Below, piece after piece: positions 9,543 to 26,524 of a DNA stretch of 64,000 nt. A program made the translations under genes and the position numbers. The stretch's first letter is position 1. Every line of letters starts with the position of its first letter. A model generated the notes under the pieces. The model searched no databases and was not told where the DNA came from. It was given only the letters and a program-made list of their open reading frames with translations. This DNA is from Amoebidium appalachense (lineage: Eukaryota > Ichthyosporea): positions 8,370,001 through 8,434,000 of the forward strand of contig CAVNZM010000006.1 in the NCBI GenBank assembly GCA_963693365.1. Direction: 5' to 3'.

Positions 9543-10544
9543 CTATGCTATGCCGTGGTCACCATAGAGCATCTTCATCTGAGCCGTTGCATTCGCCACC
9601 TCCCCAGCCAAGTGCACGCTTGCACACACCACCACCACCTCCCTCTTATGTTTTAGCTGCTTAGCAATCAAAATTTCAATTGCGACATCAGACATGACTC
9701 CCGCAACCGGTTTGTTCCCAACCGCAATGATGCTGTAGTCGGTTGTCATCGTATCCATTCCCGCTACATGTGCGGGCGAGTTTTCTAGAACACTCTCGAT
9801 TTTTCCGTCCTTAATTTTCAACCCGTGCACGTGGGAGCTGTCCGTGTGCGTGTCCTGGTCGTGCGTGTCATCGCGTGGCTGGATGCTGTGTGCGTCTGTG
9901 AGCGCGGTTGCGAGTGCGTGGAAGTCGGTATAGGACTTGACCCTCTTGATAAACCCGCTCATTGTCTTTTGTGGGTTTAAAAGTGACTTTCCTTTGTTTT
10001 CATGTTCCTTCGCCTCTCTCTCTTCATTCACATGTTCCATCTGTGGCACCACCGCCTCGTCTATGTGCGCATCCGAAACTGATTTGGACCTCGAGCGCCG
10101 ACGTTGGGGGGGAGGCGTGTTGACGCTAGAAACAGGTGTAGAGCAAGTAGGGGGTGAGTCCGTATCCCACGTGAGTTTCACGCGTACCACAGCTGCATCC
10201 ACAACTGTGAGAGTCACGTCCCCTTCCATTTTTCTGATTGTGTCGAGAAGTGCCTGGGGTGATTTGACCTTCTCTCCGTTGAGCGCCGTTATCTGATCAC
10301 CCGGACATAATCCCATGTTCCATGCTAGACCGCGCGAACAAACATACGTAACGAGCAGTCTTCCCCTGATGGAGCACAGGCATGCACCCAGGCTCTGTCC
10401 GGCACGTACACGAGCAGACACGTCTCTGTGCGTGCGTGTGGCTGCCCTTTGTTCGAGGAGAGACGGGCGTGCAAGTGTGACGTAAGAGGGACGAACGGTG
10501 TGGCATTCAACACTTTCATTTCGCTTCTTGAAAATTGCTACCAT
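9543..10544 (-). CDS. Two-PDZ-domain protein, 333 aa, single exon
   Basis: I start at the ATG encoding MVAIFKKRN (10544); the longer open frame has no earlier ATG. PDZ 1 spans roughly residues 47-120. It has a degenerate binding loop (SLGACL), then PGDQITALNGEKV, the usual second-half core of a PDZ fold. A Ser/Pro/Arg linker with PPPQRRRSRSKS and a charged helix (residues 125-215) follows. PDZ 2 spans about residues 235-315, with HGLKIKDGKIESV, the helix NSPAHVAGM and VGNKPVAGVMSD. There is no signal peptide or membrane segment, so it is likely a cytosolic scaffold or adaptor that binds C-terminal peptides. It stands alone. Three CCAAT boxes lie about 285-350 bp upstream of the start. Confidence 0.82.
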   Translation of the reverse strand: MVAIFKKRNESVECHTVRPSYVTLARPSLLEQRAATRTHRDVSARVRAGQSLGACLCSIRGRLLVTYVCSRGLAWNMGLCPGDQITALNGEKVKSPQALLDTIRKMEGDVTLTVVDAAVVRVKLTWDTDSPPTCSTPVSSVNTPPPQRRRSRSKSVSDAHIDEAVVPQMEHVNEEREAKEHENKGKSLLNPQKTMSGFIKRVKSYTDFHALATALTDAHSIQPRDDTHDQDTHTDSSHVHGLKIKDGKIESVLENSPAHVAGMDTMTTDYSIIAVGNKPVAGVMSDVAIEILIAKQLKHKREVVVVCASVHLAGEVANATAQMKMLYGDHGIA

Positions 10545-10828
10545 TTTTCGCTTTCTATGCAGCCCTAACGGCACGTGTCAGACGTGTGCCTAATGCAGGA
10601 AACAAAAACACCCGAGGTTACCAAGGTTACTGAGGTGTAAAAAACACTTTGAGAGAAATGTTAAAATAAAACATGTGTGTGCTACGGGCATTTGACGAAT
10701 GCATGTACTTTCACGTCTGTTTTGTCAAAGCCGGGCTGTAACCTGTTGTAACCTTCAGGCCAAATGAGACATGTTGTTTGGCGATCTTCCTTTCATATAC
10801 CCAACTTTGGTGACCTAATGGCGATTGT

Positions 10829-10895
10829 GATTGGATGGCTCTATTTTCGTCTCCAATCAAATGCGGCATTTTTGTTTGCACCATAAGAGCCAATC
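10829..10895. promoter_or_regulatory. CCAAT-box cluster upstream of the PDZ gene
   Basis: ATTGG at 10830 and CCAAT at 10853 and 10890 occur within 65 bp, 285-350 bp before the PDZ start codon. Clustered CCAAT boxes are typical of NF-Y-bound promoters. Similar clusters occur near other starts in the window (24969-25070, 26918-26978). Confidence 0.4.
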
Positions 10896-10900
10896 AAACG

Positions 10901-12749
10901 CTTCGGTTTTTCGGTTTTTTTGCCGCCTGGCACTCGATGCACTTCATCACGACACAAGGGTGACAATGAAAGTGCAATAATCTTTTATATTAGTCTTCTC
11001 ACATCATTAACCAACCACTTTTATGTGCTATTGTACTGTGCAGAGCGTGTAGGCTTCTTACTCGGAACTCAAACATGCATATGCATCGCATCCGATCTGC
11101 CTTCGAATTCTGACGTCACTCATATGACGCCAAAATTCGGGCCACATAACTTGGTGAAGCTTGGGGCATGTGTAAAAGCATGATATTTTATTTACTCGAC
11201 TTTTTCTAGTTAGGTACTTATACCTTGTTTGTGTATGGTTCTTTTTGGACATCTAAGCAAGCAAGCACAGCACCATTCCTGCAAGAGCTTCCTGCAAGCG
11301 GATTTGAATTCCAACATGCTGATAAAAGCCAGATCTATTCATTGTATTCATTCGCTTGGTTGGCTGAACAAGTGTGCAAGACTGGCGTGATTTGATTGGC
11401 AGCTTTCCAGCCTGAGAGGCTGAGAACCATGTGGACAAACAAACACGTGCACGTGCCTGATTGTGTCCTGCACAAGCCTATTCACCAGACATCTTGGCCG
11501 ACAAAGTTGCAACCATCGCGTGAACGTAGTTACCAATTTTTCTTATTTCATACTCTTGCGCTGTTACACTTTGAGTAAAAAAAAAATCTTTAACCAGCTT
11601 TCAGCAGGCTGACGTCGTCGTGACACGTGACAGAGTACTGGCATGGTACACTGCAGCGGCGCGTTGTATGTCTGTCCCGTGTTTCCAAATATAGCTACAC
11701 CTAATATTAGTATGGACGTATGTCACGGTCAGTGCTACACAGGCGTCTTGGTGTGCGTTTTGTGCTCAAAATTGCAAGCCAAGCAGAGCATATCATGTAA
11801 ACGGCTTTCTCAGGAGCTGCTCTTCTAGTCGACACCATGACATGTGCATCATATCATGATCATGATGTCATGCGTATTTTATGCAAATAAACATGTTCAA
11901 TACCATCATGAAATATTATTATTGCCAATGAACTTAATGTATATACATGGCTCCCATTACTCTTCTATTGTAACGACCCATGCATGATTACATACAGGAA
12001 CAGGAACTAATCACTGATGATATGGTATCGATGTCGACATCGGAGCCACTTTCCCATGCCATCCGGACCATGTGATACTTATGTCGTCATTTCTTTCTTG
12101 CTCACTTTTGCTCCACAAACCGGAGACCTAGAGAGAGCCACATGCGCAAACGGCAGCCCTCCTCCCACGCACTTCTGTGTGTGTCTTTTCTCGCTTTCTC
12201 GTTTTCTCGTTTTCGTTTCAGAATCTGACTCTCAGAACGTTTACTTCAAACTGTAGCTCTGTGCCTTCATTCAGTTTTTACTTTACAAATTCAAGGCTTG
12301 TGCTACTTGCTAGACTTCATATTTCACTGTAAAAGAGGTCCCAGTATTAGATTTGGGAGCGAAATTTGCACTCTTTCCAAGAAAACCACATGATCACCAT
12401 AACATACTTTCAAGCATTGCCAAGTAGCATGAACTCGGAGTAAGTGTAATATCCACCCACAACGGGGGCTGTCAGTATGAGCACCATAATTGCTGGTGCT
12501 GTTACCGTTATGTAATACCATTCCTTCACACACCACTTTATATATGTAAACGGAGCTATCATATTGTGTTAAGTAACAGTCTTCCAGTGGTGCTACACAC
12601 CATGTCTGTGTCGTTTTTGACTAAATTCCTCCTTTGAGACAAAACATGGTTTCTGCTCCCTGGGTTTTCAGTTTTAGCATAGCCGATTAGCAGGCTAGGC
12701 TATGGGTACAAGAACTTGAACCCGAAGTTAACAAGCACATAAAAACGTC
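10901..12749. other. Intergenic unique DNA
   Basis: This is unique, moderately AT-rich DNA between divergent genes (PDZ on minus, exporter on plus). I see only short frames and no tRNA. An imperfect palindrome of CATGA/ATCAT words lies at about 11836-11873. Confidence 0.6.
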
Positions 12750-13895
12750 ATGATGTTTTCCATGTTAGCTGGCTGGTGCCAGAAGCTTGGAAGGGACCTT
12801 AAGATAGCCTTCAAGCCAAGCTACAACCGTGTTACGTTTGCTCTTCGCTCAGCCATCACAACGTCTTCCCTTTGCCTCATCTTCTTCTGGTCGTGCGTGT
12901 TTCAAATCTACAGTGGCCCAGCAGAATCCACCGTTCCCATCGTTCTTATCCTCTGGACGTTTTGTAACCAGACAACCTTTATCGGTGGAAACGTGCGCAC
13001 GGCTGGGAAACTTCTTCTTTCTGGTCCTATTGCTGTCTCCCTTGCGCTCCTCATCACAGCTATCCCAGGTGCACGAGAAACATGGTATCTTTCAGCAGTA
13101 TGCTTCTCCGTCAGTCTTTTTGCTCTCAACCTTCTAACCTTTGGTGGCTTCCTTGGTTTGAAAGACGGTGATCAGGGTTTCATGTTGAGTATCATGCAAA
13201 CGACACTCATGAACGGAGATTTTAGGGCAAAGGACATCGTGTTGTTTGGGGTGGTCATAACGATTGCCATACCAGCAGCGTTGCTGCTTTCCTCCTGTGT
13301 TCTTTGGCCCCGTTCTGCCAGCTGGAAGGTGCTTGTGGATGCAAACTTCATCATCAAGGAGATACGGTAGGGGTCCCCCTCTCCCCCTCCCCCCCCCCCC
13401 CCCCCCCCCCCCCCCCCGCTTTTAAATTGCTGACATATGCATAAACAAGGTATAAGTTTTCACGTTGCCATACACATGGTAGCATTTTCACATATCAGAC
13501 GGTTACCCACTGTGCTTGTGATGTTTTTACTCACAAACGCATCTTGCAGTGCACACGTTCAGGGTGCTGCACTTGCACGCGTGTGGCCCAACGTTAACGT
13601 GTGGTTGGCCATCTTGCTAAAGTTTTTCGTAGTATATAATGATCAACAATGTCCTTATTTTGGCCTAAACCCCTTTTCAGTTGAACGCTCAAGCACAAGA
13701 ACATTGTGGACACTATCTGCATGGTGGCTGTTGTCTTCTAGATAGATCGTTTCCCCCTCCTTATTTGTCTTTTTCTATTCGGGTGGGTGTGAGATAGGGT
13801 GGACATCTGAGGGGCCCTAGGGGCAGGCAGTGGTATGATGCCCTGATCATGATGATGGTGGTGGTGGGTTTTTTTGTTCGGTTCTTTTTTTTTTT

Positions 13896-13940
<45 letters not shown>

Positions 13941-14130
13941 GAGTTGGTAAGGGGTTGGGCGGTTAAAAACGAGCAGGAAGAAATGCGGAAACAGGTAGTG
14001 GGGGGAGCAAGGGGGGAGGAAAAGGGGGGGGGGGGGGGGGGGGGGGGGAGTATACCAGAAATGATGATTTACACGCGTTTGGAACAAGAAGGAAAATGGT
14101 GGGGAGGGGGATAAGTGGCTGTACCACACA

Positions 14131-14170
<40 letters not shown>

Positions 14171-15526
14171 GCATTTAGATGTAACTTATAGATGGTCGTG
14201 TATTATCAGGGCTTAGTAACTCATACCGTGTGTGTGTGCGAGCGGTGCGCGTGCGCATGTGTGTAATTTTTTCATATTTTTTTTTTCTCTCTCTTTTTTC
14301 CCTCCTCGTTTTAGTGGCTGGGGATTGGGGGTTGGGTTAGGGGTGAAGGGGTGTTTTGGGGGGGGGGGGGGGGGGGGGGGGGGGGAGAGGGGGGGTTGAA
14401 TGGGGGATGGGGTGGTGGTGGTGGGGGGGGGGGGGGGGGGGGGGGGGGGATGGGTGCTGTATCCGATAAGGGAACGGCACAACATGAAAAGAAGAAGGGA
14501 GAGGGGGATCCACCACCCGGGGGGGGAAGAGGGAGGGGGGAGGGGGAGAGAGAGAGAGTTTGAACGTTTCGTGTTGAGGGAGAGAGAGGAAGAGATGAGA
14601 AGGAAGAAAGTTACGGGGGCATGCGCCAGGGGGGTGGGGGCGGGGTGGGTGGGGGTTGGGGGAGTAGAATAGTTTCGGCCACAAAACCAAAGAAAATGAG
14701 AATGTGATGGGATAAGACGGCTAAAGGAGGGAATAGGAAATAGGAAGCAAAAAAAGACAACAGGGTGGGGGGGAGGGGGGGGGGGGGGGGGGGCAGGGGG
14801 AGCAGAGAAGGAAGGGGGGAGGGGGCGATAGAGCGATGGCTGATGTAGAGGACAACGACTTTCCAACAAAATCTTTACAACAAATCTTCCAAAAAGTTCG
14901 TACTAAGATCCTTGTGTTCAGTGCACAGTATGCCGTGGTGCAACAGCTTCAACACGGTGACCTGCAACCCACCACCGCTAGCGTCAGCAGCTTCAACAAG
15001 CGGCGCCACAAGGTGCTCAAGAAATTCGAGCGCATGGGTAGCCTAATCACCTCGTCATGTCCGAGCGAAGTTTGGTATGGACCTACTCTCCCTCTGAGCA
15101 CCCTTCACGATACCCTCGCATCAGGGTGGGCTCTGATCACGGCGATGCGCGCACTTGCTCACGAAAAACCAGACTATGTTGAACAATCGAAGGAGGTTGC
15201 AGCGCGGTTTCACCAAGCGGATGTCGGTGTTATTTTGGCGCTGAGTAACACGGCTAGCCGTGTGATGGTGAGCGACAAGAGCAAGAGCGCGGCGGATGAG
15301 TTTGGTCGGTCGGCGGGGGAGGCGCTGAGAGAAGCGGTTCATTTCGCGTATGAGGAAATGCTGGAGAACCGTACGGGTACACCGTCAGAGTTCATCAGTG
15401 TGTCCCTCCCCTTCCCCCCTCCCCCTGCCCCCCCCCCCCCCCCCCTCCCCCCCCCCCCCCCCCCCCCCCCTTGCTATTATCATCCTTTACTTACCTTTAT
15501 TCCTCTTTCCTTCGCTCCCTACGTGC

Positions 15527-15562
<36 letters not shown>

Positions 15563-16613
15563 CCGCCTCCCCTCTTTTCCCCTGCGCGGACCCCCATTCA
15601 TCATACATGGTTGGGAAGCCCCGCCCATCTTTATGGCCGTCCTGCATCCGCCTCAGCAGCAGCCCGTTTTTTGTGGCTTAGTTGTACTCTGCATAAGGGA
15701 TGGTCACCGGGGGGGGGGGGGGGGGGGGGGACAGAGGTGTTAATTTGAATTTTTTGCGCGCGTGTGTGGTTGGTGGTGGTGAAAGTGGCTGTCTGTGTGT
15801 GGGAGGGGGGGGAATAAGGAGATTGAGAGGGGGGCGGGGGGAGGGGGGGGGGGGGGGGGGGGGGGGGTGAAACCGGAGAAAACACACAAAAGATATTACG
15901 AGGCAGCTAGAAGCAGGCACCGCCATTACCATTGAAATTACTGCTGTCGAATGGTACCCATTTCTAGCTGGGGTAGATCGACTTAGACTTGCACGAACGA
16001 ATGTTGTGAATTTATGCTTAACTGCACCAAAGGAAACCCGGGCTTAAGGCCGATTTGGGAAACGAGGGAGAGCCTCACAAGCTCGGAAACCGGGAAAGAG
16101 GGGTGTGGGGGGGGGGGGGGGGGGGGGGGGGGGTGTTTTGTTCGGGGGGAGGGGGAGGGGATGATTTTTTATTATTATTTTTTTTTTTCTGGGGGGGGGG
16201 GGGGGGGGGTAAACAAGCTGGCGAATAACCTCAGTACAGAACCGTTAGTATTCGTTTGTCCTTACATGCCACCTCTATTCCCTTTACACAGGAGACACCA
16301 ACATGCCGAGCAAGTCAGGCGAGGTGGGCACATACTCTGATGACGACAGCAGCAGGTACAACGCCTATCTGTGCAGCTGCATCAAGCTGGCTGAGTACTT
16401 GGACCGTCTCGACCAATCAGTTGAGGGCGCTGTGGCCGTGCACAGCACCCGTGGATTCACTCATGCAAAGCAGGTGGGTGACTCATTGACCACCCGTGTA
16501 CGGTGCATTTCTTCGTTTTTAGGTTCTTTCTATTCTCCTTTTTGGATTAGTTGTGTGTCTGTGCATAGTTGTACCGGTGTGTGTGTGTGTTTGTGTGTGT
16601 GTACATGCGTGTA

Positions 16614-16645
<32 letters not shown>

Positions 16646-16783
16646 TGCGTGCGCGCGCTTGCACACGTGTGTGTGCTTTCCGGGTTATGTGTGTGCTACA
16701 TTCTGCCACCAGTGTTTTTGGTTTGTTGTTTGTGTAGTTTTTTTTTTTTTTTTTTTTTTTTTTTTGCGTTGCTGAGGGGGGGG

Positions 16784-16828
<45 letters not shown>

Positions 16829-17107
16829 GGTTCCTTACTTTTTTGCATGTTCTTGCATAACTGGGATCTGCGGCAAAGGTTCATCCTTGTCTTTGTCTTT
16901 GCTTGCACAAATGTGGGGGGCACGCAGAAGGCATTCATGTGATTGTGCTGCAAATCTAATGGATGTTGTGCCGTCTGACTCAATTGAAAGTCTGTTTTCC
17001 AATTTCTTGTTTTGTCGCTTCTGCATGGCGGGGAATGGGAGGGCAGAGGGGGAGTGAACACATCGAGGCTGGCTAGGTTGAAGATGGAAGGGGAAAGTTC
17101 AACAGAA

Positions 17108-17147
<40 letters not shown>

Positions 17148-17388
17148 AGAGGGCAGGGAGGGGGAGGGGGGGGGGGGGGGGGGGGAGGATACGCGGAAAT
17201 TGAACTGAGGGGGGAGTCAGTAGTCCGAAGATACTTTATATGCAGCCTACATTCGGGGGGTAGGGTTTGAATGAAGTTGTGAATTATAAGTTTTTTTGTT
17301 TGTCTTTTTTACGTGGGGAATAGGGGTTGGGTGGGTGGGTAGACTAAGTGGTGGTGGGTGGGTGGGGGGTGGGGGGAGGGAGGGGGGG

Positions 17389-17425
<37 letters not shown>

Positions 17426-17490
17426 GGGGCACGTGCTATGATGTGTACGTGGGAAAATTACCTGGTGGGCAAAAACTAATTACTGAAAGA

Positions 17491-17527
<37 letters not shown>

Positions 17528-17702
17528 TGTGTTATGATGTGTACGTGGGTGAATTACCTGGTGGGCAAAAACTAATTACTGAAAGACGGTGTGGGTGGGG
17601 TGTGTGTGTGGGGGGGGGGGGGGGGGGGGGGGGGGAGGGGGCATGTGCTATGATGTGTACGTGGGAAAATTACCTGGTGGGCAAAAACTAATTACTGAAA
17701 GA

Positions 17703-17744
<42 letters not shown>

Positions 17745-17828
17745 TGTGTTATGATGTGTACGTGGGTGAATTACCTGGTGGGCAAAAACTAATTACTGAA
17801 AGACGGTGGGGGTGGGGTGTGTGTGTGT

Positions 17829-17861
<33 letters not shown>

Positions 17862-20117
17862 TGTGCTATGATATGTACGTTGGTGGGGGGGAAAGAAGTA
17901 ATAAAAAAAAATGATGGGGAGAGGGGGGAGGGGGAAGATGGTGGAAAGCTTATCGCCCCTTTGTTTGTGACTGTGATCAGCAAACACAAACACTCTAACA
18001 AGAAAACATACCACCACGTGCATATCCAGGTGGTCATGTTCTCCATCACCCGCCTCTTCCACCACCTCTACTCTGCCCTCTTCCTCTCCTGGTTTCGCCT
18101 ATGGCCCACCTTCACCGCCAACATCCGCAAGCCTGAAGTGTGGCACGATCTCCTACGTAGCACCCTCTCCGTTAGCCTCCTCTCCACCTTAGTCTTCTTT
18201 CTCGTGCGCGTCATCGATTTTTCCTACGGGTTTTGGATTCTTACGGCATCTATCGTTTTCGCTCTCGGTAGCGTGGGTCAGAGTCTGTACCGCGGTGTTC
18301 TTCGCATTAGCGGCATGCTTGTTGCCTGGGGGTTCTCCCTTCTCGTTCTTTCCACGTCCTACAACAGGTACTACATATGCCTCCCGTTTCTCTTCTTCTT
18401 CACCGTCGCATCCGCCTACATCCAAAACTGCCCCGGAGAATTCAGCCAAGTGGGTCTCGTTGCTTTCGTCACCTTCTACGTTAACGGTCTCGGGCAGTTC
18501 GGGAACGAGAACTGGGACTTCACGCTCACCGGATACAACGTCCTTATGGTGTTGTGTGGTCTTCTCTGGAGCATCCTCTCCCTTCTTCTCATATTCCCAC
18601 GCGACGGCATGTGCGACCCAGTGCAGAAATTGCACACTGCGAGTGAGTCTTGCTTTGACGCATTTGACCGGGTGATGGTAGACCACGGGTTCGATCCGGA
18701 CAACGAAGAACTCGCGCGGTGGCAAAACATGCACGGAGAGCAGAGGGAGAAAGTGGAGAAAATCCTTCTTTCCGCGGCAATGTCCCAGCACCAGTATATA
18801 TCGTCCAAGTTCCACATCCAAATCACGCACAAGGTTTTGGGTGCCTTTGACCGCAGTCAGCGCCGTGTGTACCGTTGTCTGAAGGTTCTGTCGATCGAAG
18901 TGTTCACGGCGGTTGTTTCCATGCGTCAACTTCTCTCCATCGGCGTATTCCCGCTCCAAAACCCAAACATCTTCGTTCATGTTGCGGCTCTCACCCCAGC
19001 CTTAGTTGCGCTCACTCGCACCGTCCGTGAAATGCACACACAATTCTCCATCGCGCCCGATGGTCGCCACTACCGCATCCTCCCCAAACAGCCAACCACC
19101 CGCCCGTCGCAAGGTCCGGGTGCACACACACCCTACCCAACCCGTCAAAACCCCCCCCAACTTGAGCAAACCGTTCCTCTCGTCCCTCCCCACACCACCA
19201 CTACGCACACACCCTGCTTTCTCACGGATGCCGTTGTGTTGTCGCACGAAGTGGATTCTGCGGCAGACCATTTATGCAACGAGTACTTGTTGCTGCTACA
19301 GAAAATGGGGGTGGATGGGTCCTATTTGTCGCTCTACCCAGACATTCAATACCTGCACGGGTTTGTATATCTCGCGGCGTCGGCGGCGAAAACCCTCGCG
19401 TCTCTCGTGAGGAGCAAGGAGGCAACGGAATACGCCATTCTTCAAGCGCAGGAGGCAAAGAAAAACCCCACCGCACGCGCAACTACGGAAACTCTCGCGT
19501 CGGTCGATACCCTTTATGACAGCGCGGATATTCTCGCTACCACCGCCGCGACGACAACCAACACAAACATTGCAGACGCAAACACACACACAGTAAACCA
19601 CGGCGATCAAGACGGTGTTGTTTACACAGAGCCCCTTGCCTTCCTTTCAGCCACCACACCTATGCCCAAACCCAAACGACCACAATCCATGAGTAGCAAC
19701 AAACCTTCTAGGCTCAGCGTCGCAACACAAAAATCCAACCACACCACCACCACTGCCGCCGCTGCATCCCAAGCACCCCAACCGTCCGTCATTCCCGTTC
19801 AGAACACGACACCGTTCACCTACATCGACGTGGAACAAACGGACGAATCAGAGGAAACTGGTGTAACATCAGATTCGGAAACTACAAACGGAGAGAACGT
19901 GCGAGTTTGCGGGGAAGATGACGTACAAACGGGGCCTCGTTTAAGCTACTACGCTAGAAACCCAGCGCTTGCTAGACTTGTCGCGAGCCCGCGGAACAAC
20001 AGGATGAGTTTTGCTGCCGCTATCGCAATGAGTGATGTGGAGATTTCCTCGCCGGCTTCCGTGCGCTCTGCTGCACGTGTGTCTCTTCCCAGGTGCCCCG
20101 GTTCACCCGTTCCTTAG
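12750..20117 (+). CDS. FUSC / aromatic-acid-exporter-like membrane protein, four exons, about 1143 aa
   Basis: Exons: 12750-13366, 14832-15376 (donor could be 15397), 16292-16473, 18030-20117. All phases agree. Exon 1 gives the first membrane bundle, with SAITTSSLCLIFFWSCVF and at least four more hydrophobic helices. Exons 2-3 form a charged, helical cytosolic region. Exon 4 opens with a second bundle (residues SVSLLSTLVFFLVRVIDF onward, about five helices), then a second cytosolic helical region, then a Thr/Ser/Pro-rich tail. Two membrane halves, each followed by a soluble helical domain, are the architecture of the FUSC / ArAE / DUF2955-like family (fungal BRE4-like, plant ALMT-related, bacterial AaeB). 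The likely role is efflux of organic anions across a membrane; the substrate is unknown. The introns are full of G/C runs, and intron 3 has a minisatellite. Confidence 0.78.
13367..14831 (+). repeat. Intron 1 of the exporter: G-run, C-run and T21-G34 tract
   Basis: It contains a C-run (13389-13418), a T-run passing directly into a G-run (13885-13939) and further G-runs at about 14027-14049, 14132-14167, 14358-14386, 14421-14449 and 14770-14793. Proline-rich minus-strand frames here are shadows of the G-runs. Confidence 0.85.
17429..17880 (+). repeat. Intronic minisatellite, about 64-bp core plus G-run, 4 full copies and 1 partial
   Basis: The core starts GCATGTGCTATGATGTGTAC and contains CAAAAACTAATTACTGAAAG. 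It repeats at about 17429, 17526, 17641, 17743 and, partially, 17860. Copies are separated by G-runs of 20-40 bases, two of them preceded by a GTGTGTG tract. Copies 1 and 3 share GGGAAAA and copies 2 and 4 share GGGTGAA, so the array grew by duplicating a two-unit block. It ends 150 bp before exon 4. Confidence 0.92.
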
Positions 20118-20297
20118 GACTCATCATAGATTGCGTATACTATAAGTTTTACCACTTATGTGATACGGTAAATTCTACTCGTCCTCAATCGTTAACACTT
20201 GATGAATAGAAAACTTACGTTAAATTTGTGTTGCTCTTGTGATTACTATAGTTTTGTTCTCTTAGGTACGATATAAAGGTGTCTTCGGCAAGGGGGT

Positions 20298-20331
<34 letters not shown>

Positions 20332-20647
20332 GAGGGGGTGGATGGGTGGGTGGGTGGGTGAGAAACAGGTAGAGGGGGGAGGGGGGAGGGGGGGGGGAGG
20401 AGGGGTCCCAAATGTGAGTGGTTTTGGGAGCGTGTATTTATAAGGCACGACCAGTGGTTTTCTTGTCTGGCAGTGCGTGGATCTGGAGTTCAAAAAGGTA
20501 GTGGACAAACCACGTGTATCTGCTGGGTGATATCCCACATCGTTTTGTACGTGTGGAACACCTAGGAGACTCATAGTTTGCCGATGTTTATGTCTTGAAT
20601 TGAATGTTTGTGTGTACGTGGTGGTGAGCGGTGGTGGTGGTGGTGGT

Positions 20648-20678
<31 letters not shown>

Positions 20679-21154
20679 GTTTAAAAATGACTTTAAGGTA
20701 TATTAACGCTCTCGGCAGACATATTTCTACATTTTGAATTTTTGTAAAGCATACACTGAGAACGAGGCAACAAAAGGGCCTTTGAGAAATCTTTATGCCT
20801 GCAGGTCTTTATTCTTAAACTGATTTTGCCGCAGCTTATAAATTTGTACGAAATATATCTCAAAATGAACAGGAGAAATCGATGAGCGCATTCTAGGACA
20901 GGCCTAGACCCTCCCCCTTCCCCCTCCCCCCCTACCATCTCTTTTCCACTTACCCTTTCCTCTCCCCACAGAGAGACAGACAGAGAGAGAGAGGAGGGAG
21001 GGGGGGGGGGGGGGGGGGGGGGGGGGAAAGAGAGAGAAGAGAGAGAACTTACGAGGAAGGGGGGGGGGAGAAGGGGGTGAATAAGGGGAAGAAAAAGGCA
21101 CTGGATGACCAGATGTTGAGAACCGTTGAAAGGACCTTCTAATAGGTACGAAAC
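20118..21154. other. Convergent intergenic region with G-runs
   Basis: This lies between the 3' ends of the exporter (+) and the first CAP gene (-). It holds G-runs at 20299-20330, 20646-20677 and 21001-21026, a (GGGT)n patch at about 20340-20360 and unique AT-rich DNA (20690-20900). No gene is seen. Confidence 0.65.
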
Positions 21155-24817
<3,663 letters not shown>

Positions 24818-25199
24818 TTTAGGAGGGCATACATGCATGTGCGACGTGTGAACTATGTGAAATATAGAACCATACGTTCAAACTTCAACGTTTCGCGTTG
24901 TTTATGTGTTGCTGGCTGTGGGCATGGGACGCCAGGAGCCGCGGCCCGCGACTCGCGAGTCAAAATGAGCCAATAAACGATCGGTAGATAAGAAAGCTGT
25001 CAATCTGTTGGTATTTGGTGGCATGTATTTGGCGAGCTTATGATTGGGTAAAAGAATGAATTGATGATTGGCTAGATCTGCACCGTGTGTAACGTGACGT
25101 GTGCGGGACTTGTAGTCTGTAGGACCGGGTGCACTAGACAGCTTTGCGGGGTACAAACAAGTCCCAAAAGCACCGGAGCCGCCACTTGTGTGTGTGTGT

Positions 25200-25290
<91 letters not shown>

Positions 25291-25472
25291 TGTGTGTGTT
25301 TGTGTTTGTGCCGTGTGCGTGTGTGCGCGTGCGTGCGTGCGCGGCTCGCTCGCGCGTGTGTGTTGTGCGTATGTGCGTGTTACATGTGTTTGGCGTCAGT
25401 ACGGTAGCAATGTTAGAGAGAGAGAGAGAGAGAGAGAGAGAGTGTGTGTGTGTGTGTGTGTACACGTGTGTT

Positions 25473-25554
<82 letters not shown>

Positions 25555-26013
25555 TGTGTGTTTGTGTGTGTGTGTGTATGCCACGGTACATGTGCGTGAG
25601 TGCATGCGTGCGGTGTAAATTTAAATGTGTGTGCCGCGTCACGTGCGTGCGTGCCTGCCTCAAGCTTGCGTGTGCGTGCATGCATGTACATGTGCGTTCG
25701 CATGTGTATGTGCGAGCGTGCGTCCGCGCGTTCATGTGTGACATTAGTTAGCTAGATATTCAGCTACCGTCTGTGCAAGCTCGGGCGTCTTGCGCGTGCG
25801 TGCACATGCGTCAATCTTTGTCATGCATATTTGCATATTTGGGTTAATATGCGCCCTGGTGTACATAAATGTCTCAAAATTTGCATGTGCTTTTTGTGTT
25901 CATGTGTTTGTGTAAATTTACATATTTTTATTATGTGTCGGCGTTTGTGTGTTTATGCGTACGTGTCTGTGCGCATGCACGTGTTTGTGCGCACGCGTTT
26001 CAATGCCACGCGC

Positions 26014-26047
<34 letters not shown>

Positions 26048-26062
26048 GCGTGTGTGTGTGTG

Positions 26063-26096
<34 letters not shown>

Positions 26097-26524
26097 CACG
26101 TGTGTGCAACATGTGCATGTGTGCGTGTTTGTGTGTGTGCGCGCGCGTGTGTGTAATTGTGTGTGTGTGCGTGCAGCTGGTGTGATTGCGTGTTTGCTCG
26201 TGTTCCTGCGTGTTTGTTTGTGTGTGTGCGTGCCACAGTGTATGTGGGGTGTGTGCGTGCGTCCGCGCGCGTGCGTGTGTGCGTCTCTGTCATCTCTCTC
26301 TCTCTCTGTGTGTGTGCCACACTGTGTGTTCGCACGTGCGCGCGCATGTGTGCATGTGTGTGAAAGCCTCAGTGTGCGGCGTGCAAGTTTGGGGGTGTGC
26401 AAGCGCCAGAAGCGCGTATGTGACACTTGTACGTGTGTGCGTGGCTTGTGTACACAATAATCAGTAACGTGTACATGTGTGCGTGTGCGTGCGCACGCAC
26501 CGTGTGCCTGCGTGTGTTTCATGG
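24818..26524. other. Divergent intergenic region: CCAAT boxes, then (TC)n, (AG)n and (TG)n
   Basis: CCAAT/ATTGG motifs lie at about 24969, 25042 and 25067, upstream of the minus-strand CAP start, beside a 12-bp palindrome GACTCGCGAGTC (24951-24962). A long simple-repeat field follows: (TC)n 25202-25273, (TG)n, (AG)n 25414-25441, (TG)n 25442-25560, then degenerate TG/CG-rich DNA to 26520. No gene is seen. Confidence 0.65.

Noticed and set aside
13437-13745. 102-codon frame as an extra exporter exon
   Set aside because: The join 13366 to 14832 is already in phase, and this frame lacks a supported acceptor and donor.
17429-17880. Regular repeat-spacer pattern resembling a CRISPR array
   Set aside because: The spacers are G-runs of variable length, the host is eukaryotic, and the array is in an intron.
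18189-18980. 263-codon minus-strand frame
   Set aside because: It is opposite to exporter exon 4, which has helical membrane segments and family similarity.
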